From NCBI RefSeq assembly GCF_003096635.1, contig NZ_QEKV01000002.1:95388-159387 (forward strand): a stretch of DNA of 64,000 nt. Direction: 5' to 3'. The position numbers and the translations under genes were made by a program. Within the stretch, counting starts at the first letter, position 1, and each line of letters begins with the position of its first letter. The notes beneath the pieces are model-generated. The model worked only from the letters and a program-made list of their open reading frames with translations, searched no databases and had not been told where the DNA came from. Positions 8,596 to 16,608 of this stretch are shown piece after piece. Source of the DNA: Ezakiella coagulans. GTDB taxonomy: Bacteria > Bacillota > Clostridia > Tissierellales > Peptoniphilaceae.

Positions 8596-8631
8596 CTCTT
8601 GTGTAAAACTATATGATAAGGAGGTGTGGTT

Positions 8632-8766
8632 ATGAAGAGAACTTACCAACCTAAAAACAGACAAAGAAAAAAGGTACACGGTTTTAGAGAAAGAATGAGA
8701 ACTAAAAACGGCAGAAATGTACTAAAGAGAAGAAGAAACAGAGGCAGAAAGGTCTTAAGCGCATAA
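8632..8766 (+). CDS. rpmH: 50S ribosomal protein L34
   Basis: A 44-residue, very basic protein beginning [14 protein letters not shown] and continuing HGFRERM, the universal L34 signature. It binds 23S rRNA in the large subunit. The ATG at 8632 lies eight bases after AAGGAGGTG. It is followed two bases later by rnpA, the standard bacterial arrangement. The usual upstream neighbour dnaA is not present; a repeat island is found instead. Confidence 0.97.
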   Translation: MKRTYQPKNRQRKKVHGFRERMRTKNGRNVLKRRRNRGRKVLSA

Positions 8767-8768
8767 TA

Positions 8769-9101
8769 ATGCTTAAACCACAGAATCGACTTAGGCGCGA
8801 TTTGGATTTCAAGGTTATTTTTAATCGCGGTGTAAAAAAATACAATAGAAATTTTTCACTTTATTATTTGCCGATGAACAGAGGCAAAAAAGTTGGGATT
8901 ATCGTTTCTAAAAAGCATGGAAATGCTGTGAAAAGAAATCTTTTGAAGAGGAGAATTCGCGCAATTATGTATCCTTTGGTGCCGCAACTTAAATACGGCA
9001 ACTTGATTCTCGTGCCGAAAGTCAATGCAGATGAGCTGGATTTTAAAGATCTGAAGAAAAATATTATTCACATACTGAATTTGGGGGATTTGTTAAAGTG
9101 A
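8769..9101 (+). CDS. rnpA: Ribonuclease P protein component
   Basis: RnpA is the protein subunit of RNase P, which trims the 5' leader of tRNA precursors together with the catalytic RNA. The 110 residues start with LKPQNRLRRDLDF and contain the signature VSKKHGNAVKRNLLKRRIR at residues 58-76, whose RNR-type basic helix contacts RNA. Its stop overlaps the GTG start of yidD. It lies between rpmH and yidD as expected. The RNase P RNA gene is not recognised in this window. Confidence 0.95.
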   Translation: MLKPQNRLRRDLDFKVIFNRGVKKYNRNFSLYYLPMNRGKKVGIIVSKKHGNAVKRNLLKRRIRAIMYPLVPQLKYGNLILVPKVNADELDFKDLKKNIIHILNLGDLLK

Positions 9102-9313
9102 GACGGATTGCACTTGGAGTTATTTGGTTTTATCAAAAGTTTATATCCAAATATATTCTCACGGGCAGCCACTGTCGCTTTACCCCCACATGTAGTGAAT
9201 ATGCCAAACAGGCATTCACAAAATACGGATTTATGAAGGCTCTATACTTAACTATAAGGCGAGTTGGAAAATGTCATCCTTATCATAAGGGTGGATATGA
9301 TCCGCTTCCATAA
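9098..9313 (+). CDS. yidD: Membrane protein insertion efficiency factor YidD
   Basis: YidD is a small membrane-associated protein thought to help YidC insert proteins. The 71 residues contain the whole family core: YQKFISKYI, GSHCRFTPTCSEYA with its conserved Cys residues, and GKCHPYHKGGYDPLP at the C-terminus. The start is GTG at 9098, overlapping the rnpA stop by four bases, which implies translational coupling. Confidence 0.95.
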   Translation: MRRIALGVIWFYQKFISKYILTGSHCRFTPTCSEYAKQAFTKYGFMKALYLTIRRVGKCHPYHKGGYDPLP

Positions 9314-9333
9314 AAATTGAAAGGAAATATATA

Positions 9334-10047
9334 TTGTTAAGCTTTTTAGGTAATATACTGGGCTATGTTATGCGATTTATTTATGACACTCTTTCGCATA
9401 TAGGAACTGAACCTGAAAATTTCAGTTATTTTGCGATGAGTATAATTGTAGCCACTCTATTTATAAAATTAATTACATTGCCGCTAAATTTGAAGGCTGC
9501 GAGACAAATGAAGAAGACTCAGGAGTTACAGCCGCAAGCAAAAGAAATTCAAATTAAGTTTAAGCATGACCCGCAAACAGCAAATATAAAAATTCAACAA
9601 CTTTACAGAGAAAACGGAGCGTCAATGACCGGCGGATGTTTGCCGATTTTAATTCAGATGCCTGTTATACTTGCTTTCTTTAGAGTTATGCAAAATCCGG
9701 GACTTTATGTTTTTAATCAACCGGGACATTTTGAATCAATCAGTAAGACATTCCTTTGGATTAAGGATTTGACTCTTGCAGATCCGCATTGGTATGGTCT
9801 TCCGCTTCTTGTAGGATTGACGACATTTCTTCAATCTTTCACAACTCCAAAAGTAGGAACACCTGAGCAACAAGAACAAATGGCATCGATGAATACGATG
9901 AACTATATCATGCCGATAATGTTTTTCTGGTTCGCTTTAAAATATCCTGGTGGTCTTGCATTGTACTGGATTACAAACACTTTGTTTACAGCAATACAAC
10001 AATTAATCACAAACAGAGCTCTCATTTTTAAAAAGAAAGGAGAATAA
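9334..10047 (+). CDS. yidC: Membrane protein insertase YidC/SpoIIIJ
   Basis: YidC inserts and folds membrane proteins, alone or with Sec. The 237-residue protein is the short Gram-positive Oxa1 type without the large periplasmic domain. It shows an N-terminal membrane segment, the cytoplasmic basic hairpin (AARQMKKTQELQPQ), TGGCLPILIQMPV, and a final pair of membrane segments with PIMFFWFALKYPGGLALYW. The start codon is TTG at 9334 behind AAAGGAAA; there is no better in-frame ATG. No lipobox is seen at the N-terminus. The stop overlaps the jag start by one base. Confidence 0.95.
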   Translation: MLSFLGNILGYVMRFIYDTLSHIGTEPENFSYFAMSIIVATLFIKLITLPLNLKAARQMKKTQELQPQAKEIQIKFKHDPQTANIKIQQLYRENGASMTGGCLPILIQMPVILAFFRVMQNPGLYVFNQPGHFESISKTFLWIKDLTLADPHWYGLPLLVGLTTFLQSFTTPKVGTPEQQEQMASMNTMNYIMPIMFFWFALKYPGGLALYWITNTLFTAIQQLITNRALIFKKKGE

Positions 10048-11216
10048 TGATGGATAAAATAACTCTTGAAAAGAAGACAGTTGAAGAAGCAATTTTAGAA
10101 GGCTTGAAACTTCTCGGTGCAAAGAGAGAAGATGTAATTATTCATGTCGAAGAAGAAGGCCAAAAAGGATTTTTAGGTCTTATCGGAGGCAAGGATGCAA
10201 AGGTTACCATTGTTAAAAAAGGCACTCCTGATGCAGCTTTATATGAAGACAATGAAAGTGATTCTTTAACAAAAAATGCTGCAACAAATTTTATAAATGA
10301 TGCAAAAGAAAGCGTTACCGAAAAATATGAAAATTCAGATTTTAAGGAAAACGTAGATGAAGCCAAAGAAAAGGTTTCAGATTTTGCAGACGATGCAAAG
10401 AAAAAAATAGAGAGTTTCACGGAAGATACGAAAGCAAAAGTCATGGAAGTAACTGAAGTTGTTCGCAATGAAGTTTCAAATTTCAAGGACGATGTTAAGG
10501 ATTCTTTTGAAGATACAAAGGAAAAAGTTTCAGATTTTGCTGAAGATGCAAAAGAAAAGATTTCTGAAACAACAGAATCGGTAAAAGAAAAAGTTTCCGA
10601 AGTTAAAGAAGAAGCGCACGAAGATGTTGCAAAGTTTAAAGATGATGCTAAAGAGTCACTTGAAGATACAAGAGAAAAAGTCAACGATAAGATTGACGAT
10701 ATAAAAGGTGAAAATATAAACTCTACATTCCCGCAATTTGAAACAAAGGATGAAGCTGCAGAAGCTTCTAGAATTTTCCTTGAAGACATGATGCACAAGA
10801 TGGGTTATGCCGGAGTTGTTGAGGTTATTCCACCGATTGAAGAAGATGAAAACTATGTTTTGGATATTATTCCGGACGATTTCAAGATGAATTCAAGGTT
10901 TATCGGTAAAAAAGGAGATACTCTCTCCTCAATCGGTTATCTTGTAAATGTTTTCCTTAGAAATAGATTCCAAGGTGATATGATGATTGAGGTCGACTGC
11001 GGGGATTATATTTATGAAAAACAAGAAGATTTGAAGAGTTTCGCAAGAATGGGTGCAGAAAGAGCACTCAATGAAGGCGAATATAAATTTAGACCGATGA
11101 ACGCATACGACAGACGATTGGTCCACAGAGAAATCAATAAGATCGAGGGCGTCACAACACATTCTGAAGGTGAAGAACCGAGACGTCGAATAGTCGTTCA
11201 ACGTGACCCGCAATAA
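10047..11216 (+). CDS. jag: Jag/KhpB RNA-binding protein with an inserted LEA-like repeat region
   Basis: Residues 1-57 are the Jag-N domain (TVEEAILEGLKLLGAKREDV, then EEEGQKGFLGLIGGKDAKV). Residues about 240-325 are a KH domain with the GKKG loop (SRFIGKKGDTLSSIG), and 330-385 an R3H domain (RRLVHREINKIEG, then GEEPRRRIVV). KhpB binds RNA and influences cell elongation and division in related bacteria. The unusual part is a charged linker at about 85-235, made of 11-residue units such as EKVSDFADDAK and KKIESFTEDTK, resembling LEA proteins. Typical Jag linkers are far shorter or differently composed. ATG 10047 follows AAAGGAG. The stop codon lies in the loop of a terminator-like hairpin. 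Confidence 0.92.
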   Translation: MMDKITLEKKTVEEAILEGLKLLGAKREDVIIHVEEEGQKGFLGLIGGKDAKVTIVKKGTPDAALYEDNESDSLTKNAATNFINDAKESVTEKYENSDFKENVDEAKEKVSDFADDAKKKIESFTEDTKAKVMEVTEVVRNEVSNFKDDVKDSFEDTKEKVSDFAEDAKEKISETTESVKEKVSEVKEEAHEDVAKFKDDAKESLEDTREKVNDKIDDIKGENINSTFPQFETKDEAAEASRIFLEDMMHKMGYAGVVEVIPPIEEDENYVLDIIPDDFKMNSRFIGKKGDTLSSIGYLVNVFLRNRFQGDMMIEVDCGDYIYEKQEDLKSFARMGAERALNEGEYKFRPMNAYDRRLVHREINKIEGVTTHSEGEEPRRRIVVQRDPQ

Positions 11217-11229
11217 AGGCGGGTTTTTT
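11207..11229 (+). terminator. Terminator-like hairpin at the jag-mnmE junction
   Basis: CCCGC (11207-11211) and GCGGG (11219-11223) flank a 7-base loop containing the jag stop codon, followed by six T. The 3' arm is also the only Shine-Dalgarno-like sequence for mnmE at 11233, so the hairpin may both attenuate transcription and limit mnmE translation. Confidence 0.6.
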
Positions 11230-11232
11230 GTT

Positions 11233-12555
11233 ATGAGAACTATTGCTGCAATAAGTACTCCGCCGGGAAAAGGCGGAATAGGAATAGTGAGAATGAGTGG
11301 AGAGTTTTCTCTAGAAATTTTAAAGAAAATTTTTACAAAAAAAGAGATTCGTCCACGTTTTATGCACTATGGAAAAATAATTTATGAAAACCGCGTTGTA
11401 GATGAAGTTATGGCATGTTATTTCAATAAGCCGTACACATACACATGCGAGGATATGGTTGAAATTTATTGTCACGGCGGCTATGTGAGCTGTCTTTATA
11501 TTTTGGAAATTCTTCTAAAGCTCGGTGCTGTTCCTGCGGAAGCGGGGGAGTTTACAAAACTCGCATTTTTGAACGGAAGGATTGACCTTTTGGAAGCGGA
11601 GGCTGTCGAAGGAATTATCGAGGCCGAATCAAAAGAGGAACAGCTTATGTACGCCGATGTTTTGGGAGGAAAACTCACCGAAAAACTTGAATCAGTTTTG
11701 AACGATGTGGTTAATCTTATAAGTGAATGCGAAGCAAAGATCGATTATCCTGAACTTGGCGACGTCGACGATATGAAGGAAAAGCTCGAGAAAATTCACG
11801 GAGGACTTATTTCATTTTTGGACGACGAAAAGAGGACGACATATATTAGAGACGGTTTGAAACTTGCGATTATCGGGCGACCGAATGTCGGAAAGAGCAG
11901 TCTTTTAAATGCACTCACAAACAAGGAGAGGGCGATTGTGACGGAGATTGCAGGAACAACGAGAGACACTATTGAGGAGACCATAAATTACGAAGGACTC
12001 ACGATAAGACTCATCGACACAGCCGGGATAAGATCGACCGACGAGGTCATCGAAAGAGAGGGCATAAAGCTTTCAAAGAAGGCTGCGGAGGATGCTGACT
12101 TTGTCGTTGTCGTTTTGGACGGCTCTACACCGCTTCAAGCTGACGATTTTGAAATAATGGAACTTGTGAAGGACAAGGAAAAGGTTTTTCTTATAAATAA
12201 AGAGGACAAGGGTTTAAAAATCGATTTGAAGAGCGTTGAAAAATACGGAGAATACATTATTTCTTCGATTAAAAACGACAGTGGTGTTAGGGAACTTTTA
12301 GATGCAATCAAAAAGAGAATCGTGCACGAAATCGATTTTAACGTTACAAGCATTTTTAATATCAGGCATGTCGATTTGATTGAAAGGGCGATTTCAGAAA
12401 TCGAAACCGCGATAAGAGACATCGACGTTATGCCTTTTGAAATTGTAGAGGTGAGCCTTCGTGAGGCACACGAATATATTTCGATGATTTTGGGACGAGA
12501 TACGTCCGAGGATATTATCGACCGAGTATTTAGAGATTTTTGCGTTGGGAAGTGA
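11233..12555 (+). CDS. mnmE: tRNA uridine-5-carboxymethylaminomethyl modification GTPase MnmE
   Basis: MnmE with MnmG builds the cmnm5U34 wobble modification. The 440 residues show the N-terminal formyl-THF-binding domain (TIAAISTPPGKGGIGIVRMSG), a helical region, and the G domain with GRPNVGKSS near 216, the switch AGTTRDT and DTAG in LIDTAGIRS. The C-terminal FCVGK is the family's CxGK motif. ATG 11233 gives the canonical N-terminus; an upstream GTG would run back into jag. The gene overlaps the mnmG frame slightly or abuts it. Confidence 0.96.
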   Translation: MRTIAAISTPPGKGGIGIVRMSGEFSLEILKKIFTKKEIRPRFMHYGKIIYENRVVDEVMACYFNKPYTYTCEDMVEIYCHGGYVSCLYILEILLKLGAVPAEAGEFTKLAFLNGRIDLLEAEAVEGIIEAESKEEQLMYADVLGGKLTEKLESVLNDVVNLISECEAKIDYPELGDVDDMKEKLEKIHGGLISFLDDEKRTTYIRDGLKLAIIGRPNVGKSSLLNALTNKERAIVTEIAGTTRDTIEETINYEGLTIRLIDTAGIRSTDEVIEREGIKLSKKAAEDADFVVVVLDGSTPLQADDFEIMELVKDKEKVFLINKEDKGLKIDLKSVEKYGEYIISSIKNDSGVRELLDAIKKRIVHEIDFNVTSIFNIRHVDLIERAISEIETAIRDIDVMPFEIVEVSLREAHEYISMILGRDTSEDIIDRVFRDFCVGK

Positions 12556-12560
12556 TTTTA

Positions 12561-14456
12561 TTGACTTATTTAAAAGATGAATATGATATTGTAGTTGTTG
12601 GGGCGGGACACGCCGGAAGTGAGGCGGCAATCGCAGCTGCAAATATGGGGCTAAAAACTTTAATAATCACAATGAATCTTGACGGTATTGCCGCTCTTTC
12701 GTGCAATCCGAACATAGGAGGAACCGGGAAGGGGCATCTCGTAAGAGAACTCGATGCACTTGGCGGATATATGGCTCTTAACATCGACAAGGTTTATCTG
12801 CAATCGAGAATTCTTAACACTTCAAAGGGACCGGCCGTTCATTCACTACGTGTGCAAGCGGACAAAATAAGATACCACGAAGAGATGAAAAAGAAACTCG
12901 AGTCCACGGAAAATTTAACACTCCGCCAAATGGAAGCAACAGACGTCGTTATTGAAGACGGTGAAGTGAATGGCGTTGTCGTTCGTGACGGCAGGACTAT
13001 AAAAGCGAAAGCGGTTGTCATTGCAACCGGAACTTATCTTCGTGGAAAAGTTTTTATAGGCGATTTGAACTACAACAGCGGACCAGACGGTCGTTTTCCG
13101 TCTATGCTTTTGTCTGAAGGATTAAAAAAACACGGCATCACTTTAAGACGTTTAAAAACGGGAACTCCGGCAAGAGTAAACAGAGACAGTTTGGACTTTT
13201 CGGAGATGGAAGTGCAACATGGCGACGAGATTGTAACGCCGTTTTCGTTTATGAACGATGAAGAGGATATAAGACGTGAACAAGTGGACTGTTATCTCAC
13301 GCACACAAATGAAAAGATGCACGAATATATTAGAGAAAACATGGACAGAAGTGCACTATACGGCGGACTTATTGAAGGCACTGGACCGAGATACTGCCCG
13401 TCGATTGAAGATAAGGTGAAAAGATTTCCGGACAGGAGCGACCACCAAGTTTTCATAGAGCCTGAGAGTGCAAGCACTAAGGAAATGTATGTTCAGGGAA
13501 TTTCGACGTCAATGCCGGAAGATGTGCAGGAAAATATGTATAAAATGGTTCGTGGAATGGAAAATTGTGAGATTATGCGTCCGGGTTACGCCATTGAATA
13601 CGATGCGATTTTTGCAACGGATTTGAAGTCGACACTTGAAAGTAAGACCATAAAAAATCTTTTCTTCGCCGGACAAATAAACGGAAGCTCAGGCTACGAA
13701 GAAGCTGCAAGTCAGGGATTGATTGCGGGCATAAATGCGGCAAATAATGTCCTTGGTCACGAGCCGTTTGTGATAAGAAGAGACGAAGGTTACATTGGAG
13801 TTTTGATTGATGACCTCGTAACGAAAATTTCTTATGAACCGTATAGAATGATGACGGCAAGGGCTGAGTACCGCTTGAGTTTGAGACAGGACAATGCGGA
13901 TTTGAGGCTCACAAAAAAAGGATACGATGTAGGGCTTGCAACAGAAGAAAGGCTCGAAAGAACTATAAAAAAAGAAGAACTTTTAAATGCTGCAGAAAAT
14001 GAAATGAAGGGCATTGTGCTCACTCCAAAAGACGATATAAATGAAAAAGTTTCATCGTTTACAACGCCTATAAAAACTGCAACGACGCTTTTGGACCTTT
14101 TAAAAAGACCGGAAGTTCGTATCGATGTTCTTTTAGAAAAGTTTCCGATTGAAACGGAGCTAAACAGAGAGCTGCGACTACTTCTTGAGACGGAAGTGAA
14201 GTATAGCGGATATATTAAAAAGACTGAAGAGCGAATAAACAAGCACCACAAAGAAGAAAACAGAATTCTCGGTAATGACTTCGACTATGACAGTGTACCC
14301 GGTTTAAAAAAGGAAGCACTTCAAAAACTTAAACAGATAAAACCTGAGACAATTGCACAAGCTTCCAGAATAAGCGGAGTGTCGCCAAGTGATATCAACG
14401 TTATTATGATTCACATGGAAATCGAAAAGAGGAAAAAGGAGAAGAGAAGTGAATGA
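12561..14456 (+). CDS. mnmG: tRNA uridine-5-carboxymethylaminomethyl modification enzyme MnmG
   Basis: An FAD-dependent partner of MnmE in tRNA wobble uridine modification. At about 631 residues the length is standard. The N-terminal dinucleotide fold VVVGAGHAGSEAA is followed by SCNPNIGGTGKGHLVRELDALGG, TGTYLRGKVFIGD and, near 370, FAGQINGSSGYEEAASQGL. The start is taken as TTG 12561, eight bases after GGGAAG; the alternative TTG at 12540 lies inside mnmE and lacks a ribosome site. The stop overlaps rsmG by eight bases. Confidence 0.95.
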   Translation: MTYLKDEYDIVVVGAGHAGSEAAIAAANMGLKTLIITMNLDGIAALSCNPNIGGTGKGHLVRELDALGGYMALNIDKVYLQSRILNTSKGPAVHSLRVQADKIRYHEEMKKKLESTENLTLRQMEATDVVIEDGEVNGVVVRDGRTIKAKAVVIATGTYLRGKVFIGDLNYNSGPDGRFPSMLLSEGLKKHGITLRRLKTGTPARVNRDSLDFSEMEVQHGDEIVTPFSFMNDEEDIRREQVDCYLTHTNEKMHEYIRENMDRSALYGGLIEGTGPRYCPSIEDKVKRFPDRSDHQVFIEPESASTKEMYVQGISTSMPEDVQENMYKMVRGMENCEIMRPGYAIEYDAIFATDLKSTLESKTIKNLFFAGQINGSSGYEEAASQGLIAGINAANNVLGHEPFVIRRDEGYIGVLIDDLVTKISYEPYRMMTARAEYRLSLRQDNADLRLTKKGYDVGLATEERLERTIKKEELLNAAENEMKGIVLTPKDDINEKVSSFTTPIKTATTLLDLLKRPEVRIDVLLEKFPIETELNRELRLLLETEVKYSGYIKKTEERINKHHKEENRILGNDFDYDSVPGLKKEALQKLKQIKPETIAQASRISGVSPSDINVIMIHMEIEKRKKEKRSE

Positions 14457-15135
14457 TATAAACTTCACCGAAAAAGAAAGAGAACAAATCGACCGTTATT
14501 TGGATATGCTCATTTCAAAAAACAAAGTTCTAAATCTCACGCGAATCACGGACTATGACGAGATGTGGGTGAAACATGTTTTGGACAGTGCAAGCGTACT
14601 TCCTGTGTTGGATGAAATAGGCACGAAAAAACTTGTCGACGTTGGAACGGGAGCGGGATTTCCGGGTGTTATAATAAAAATTATGAGGCCGGACATCGAA
14701 GTCGTTTTGCTCGACAGCCTTAAAAAAAGACTGGTCTTTCTTGATGAGGTTATAGAAGAACTTGGCTTAAAGGGTATCAAAACTGCTCATGAGAGAGCGG
14801 AAGAGGCGTGCAATCCGAACAGAAAAGACGGATACAGAGAAATGTTCGATACATCGATTGCACGTGCAGTCGCAAGGCTAAACACTTTGATTGAATACAA
14901 TTTGCCGTTTGTAAAACCGGGCGGTCACATGATTGCGATGAAGGGGCCGGGAGTAAATGAAGAACTGGATGAGATAAAAAACGGTCTAAACACTCTTGGC
15001 GGTAAAGTCAAAAAAACATACAATTTTTCCCTTGAAAACGGAGATGAAAGAAATATTGTCGTGATCGAAAAAATTAAAGCAACTCCGAAGAAGTATCCGA
15101 GAATGGGGAACAAACCGAAAACGCAACCGCTTTAA
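14449..15135 (+). CDS. rsmG: 16S rRNA (guanine527-N7)-methyltransferase
   Basis: RsmG methylates G527 of 16S rRNA. The 228-residue protein has an N-terminal helical part with LNLTRITDYDEMWVKHVLDS, the SAM-binding loop VDVGTGAGFPGV near 63-74, and SIARAVARLNTLIEYNLPFVKPGG near 140. The GTG start at 14449 overlaps mnmG and follows GGAGAAGAGAAG. The parA/parB genes that often follow in Firmicutes are absent. Confidence 0.95.
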   Translation: MNDINFTEKEREQIDRYLDMLISKNKVLNLTRITDYDEMWVKHVLDSASVLPVLDEIGTKKLVDVGTGAGFPGVIIKIMRPDIEVVLLDSLKKRLVFLDEVIEELGLKGIKTAHERAEEACNPNRKDGYREMFDTSIARAVARLNTLIEYNLPFVKPGGHMIAMKGPGVNEELDEIKNGLNTLGGKVKKTYNFSLENGDERNIVVIEKIKATPKKYPRMGNKPKTQPL

Positions 15136-15219
15136 TTTCTTGTATGTGATTAGAATCAATTTGGTTTTAAATACACCTTAAGATTTCTAAAATGTCTTAT
15201 TTATGTTAAAATTATGCGT

Positions 15220-15225
15220 TATAAT
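15220..15225 (+). promoter_or_regulatory. Probable -10 of the arcC promoter with a leader inverted repeat
   Basis: TATAAT at 15220 lies 53 bases before the arcC start. TTGGCT (15230-15235) and AGCCAA (15250-15255) form an inverted repeat at the expected transcription start, followed by a T-rich stretch; it may be an operator, an attenuator or the terminator of rsmG. Confidence 0.45.
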
Positions 15226-15277
15226 GTAGTTGGCTTAGATGATTATCCGAGCCAATTATTTTTTTAAGGAGATAATT

Positions 15278-16204
15278 ATGTCCAGAATTTTAATTTCTCT
15301 TGGAGGCAACGCTCTAGGAACTTTATATAATGATTTAAAACAATCAGTTGAAATTATTGCAGGACCGATTTGTGACCTTGTGAAACATGGCCATGAAGTT
15401 GTAATTTGTCATGGAAACGGACCACAAGTGGGATATATTAAAAGCAATATCGACAGAGGTGCAAAGGAAGACAAGACTGAGAACTTGCCGCTCTTTTCAT
15501 GTGTTTCAATGAGCCAAAGTTTCATCGGTGCTGAACTTCAAAATGCAATCGACAACAAGCTTAAAGAAATGGGACTTAAAAACGAAGTTGCAACTGTAGT
15601 GACAAGAGTTATTGTGGATAAAGATGATCCGCACTTCAAAAATCCGACGAAGCCAATCGGTGCATTCTATACAAAAGAAGAATCTGAACAACTTGAAAAA
15701 GCTGGAAAGACAATGATTGAAGATTCAGGACGTGGATATAGAGAAGTTGTTGCAAGTCCTATTCCTATTGAAATTGTGGAAAAGAATATATGTAAAACTT
15801 TATCAAATGCAGGCACAATTTTGATTGCAGGCGGCGGCGGAGGAATTCCGACAATAAGAACTGAAGAAGGACTAAAATCAATAGATGCTGTAATTGACAA
15901 GGACAGAACATCTGTTCTTCTTGCAAGCGATACAGATTGCGACAGCCTTGTAATTTTGACCGGTGTTGAAAAAGTTTCAATAAACTTCAACAAACCGAAC
16001 CAAAAAGATTTGTCACAAATGACACTCGCTGAGTGCGAAAAATATATTGCTGAAGGACAATTCCCTGAAGGTTCAATGCTTCCAAAAATTGAAGCTGCAA
16101 TGGACTTTGTAAAGAGCGGAAAAGGTAGAAAGACTTTAATCACAAGTTTGGATAAACTTGTCGAAGGCATGAACGGTAAAACGGGAACGTTTATAGTTGA
16201 ATAA
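15278..16204 (+). CDS. arcC: Carbamate kinase
   Basis: Carbamate kinase makes ATP from carbamoyl phosphate, the last step of arginine deiminase and related pathways. The 308 residues have the amino-acid-kinase fold marks: ILISLGGNALG at the N-terminus, VICHGNGPQVG near 45, AGGGGGIP near 185, and ASDTDCDSLVILTGVEKV near 215. ATG 15278 follows AAGGAG by five bases; the longer frame from 15239 would begin inside the leader repeat. Neither arcA nor arcB is nearby, so the source of carbamoyl phosphate is not shown. A good terminator follows. Confidence 0.95.
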   Translation: MSRILISLGGNALGTLYNDLKQSVEIIAGPICDLVKHGHEVVICHGNGPQVGYIKSNIDRGAKEDKTENLPLFSCVSMSQSFIGAELQNAIDNKLKEMGLKNEVATVVTRVIVDKDDPHFKNPTKPIGAFYTKEESEQLEKAGKTMIEDSGRGYREVVASPIPIEIVEKNICKTLSNAGTILIAGGGGGIPTIRTEEGLKSIDAVIDKDRTSVLLASDTDCDSLVILTGVEKVSINFNKPNQKDLSQMTLAECEKYIAEGQFPEGSMLPKIEAAMDFVKSGKGRKTLITSLDKLVEGMNGKTGTFIVE

Positions 16205-16209
16205 AATTG

Positions 16210-16233
16210 ACCGGAAGAAATTCCGGTTTTTTT
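16210..16233 (+). terminator. Terminator of arcC
   Basis: ACCGGAA (16210-16216) and TTCCGGT (16221-16227) close a four-base loop and run into a T tract. Confidence 0.85.
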
Positions 16234-16323
16234 GTGCAAATTTTTAGAATTTTAAAATATAAAACATAAACAATACTTTTATTTAAAACGATTTTCGTGT
16301 ATAATAAAGAAAAGGAGGGTTTT

Positions 16324-16596
16324 ATGGAAAACAATAACAACGGGATTTTATCCCTAATTTTAGGAATTTTTTCAATAATTTGCTCCATTTCGGGTTCGAT
16401 GCTCACACTTCTCGGTATTCCAGTAGGAATTGTTGGAATTGTGGTTGCAAAGAAATCACTTGATTATGAACCCGGCAACTCACTTGGGAGGGCGGGGCTT
16501 ATAACCTCAATTATAGGAATAGTTTTGTGTAGCGTCATTTTTATTGCCTGCACAGCTTGTATCGGTATTTTGGTAACCGGATACGACATGTTATAG
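16324..16596 (+). CDS. Small DUF4190-like membrane protein
   Basis: This 90-residue protein has two hydrophobic regions: LSLILGIFSIICSISG followed by GIPVGIVGIVVA, and GLITSIIGIVLCSVIFIACTA. The layout, with a short polar segment KKSLDYEPGNSLGRAGL between them, resembles DUF4190 proteins, which are of unknown function. ATG 16324 sits behind AAAGGAGGG, which decides the start over a more upstream ATG. It precedes hisS by 12 bases and is probably co-transcribed. Confidence 0.75.
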   Translation: MENNNNGILSLILGIFSIICSISGSMLTLLGIPVGIVGIVVAKKSLDYEPGNSLGRAGLITSIIGIVLCSVIFIACTACIGILVTGYDML

Positions 16597-16608
16597 ATAA
16601 GGAGAATT

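Noticed and set aside
10142-10798. A 218-codon open frame on the - strand opposite jag
   Set aside because: It is a Ser/Phe-rich shadow of the repetitive Lys/Glu/Asp coding region of jag, with no ribosome site and no recognisable domain.
15667-16239. A 190-codon open frame opposite arcC
   Set aside because: arcC is unmistakable on the other strand, and the antisense product is low-complexity with no start signals.
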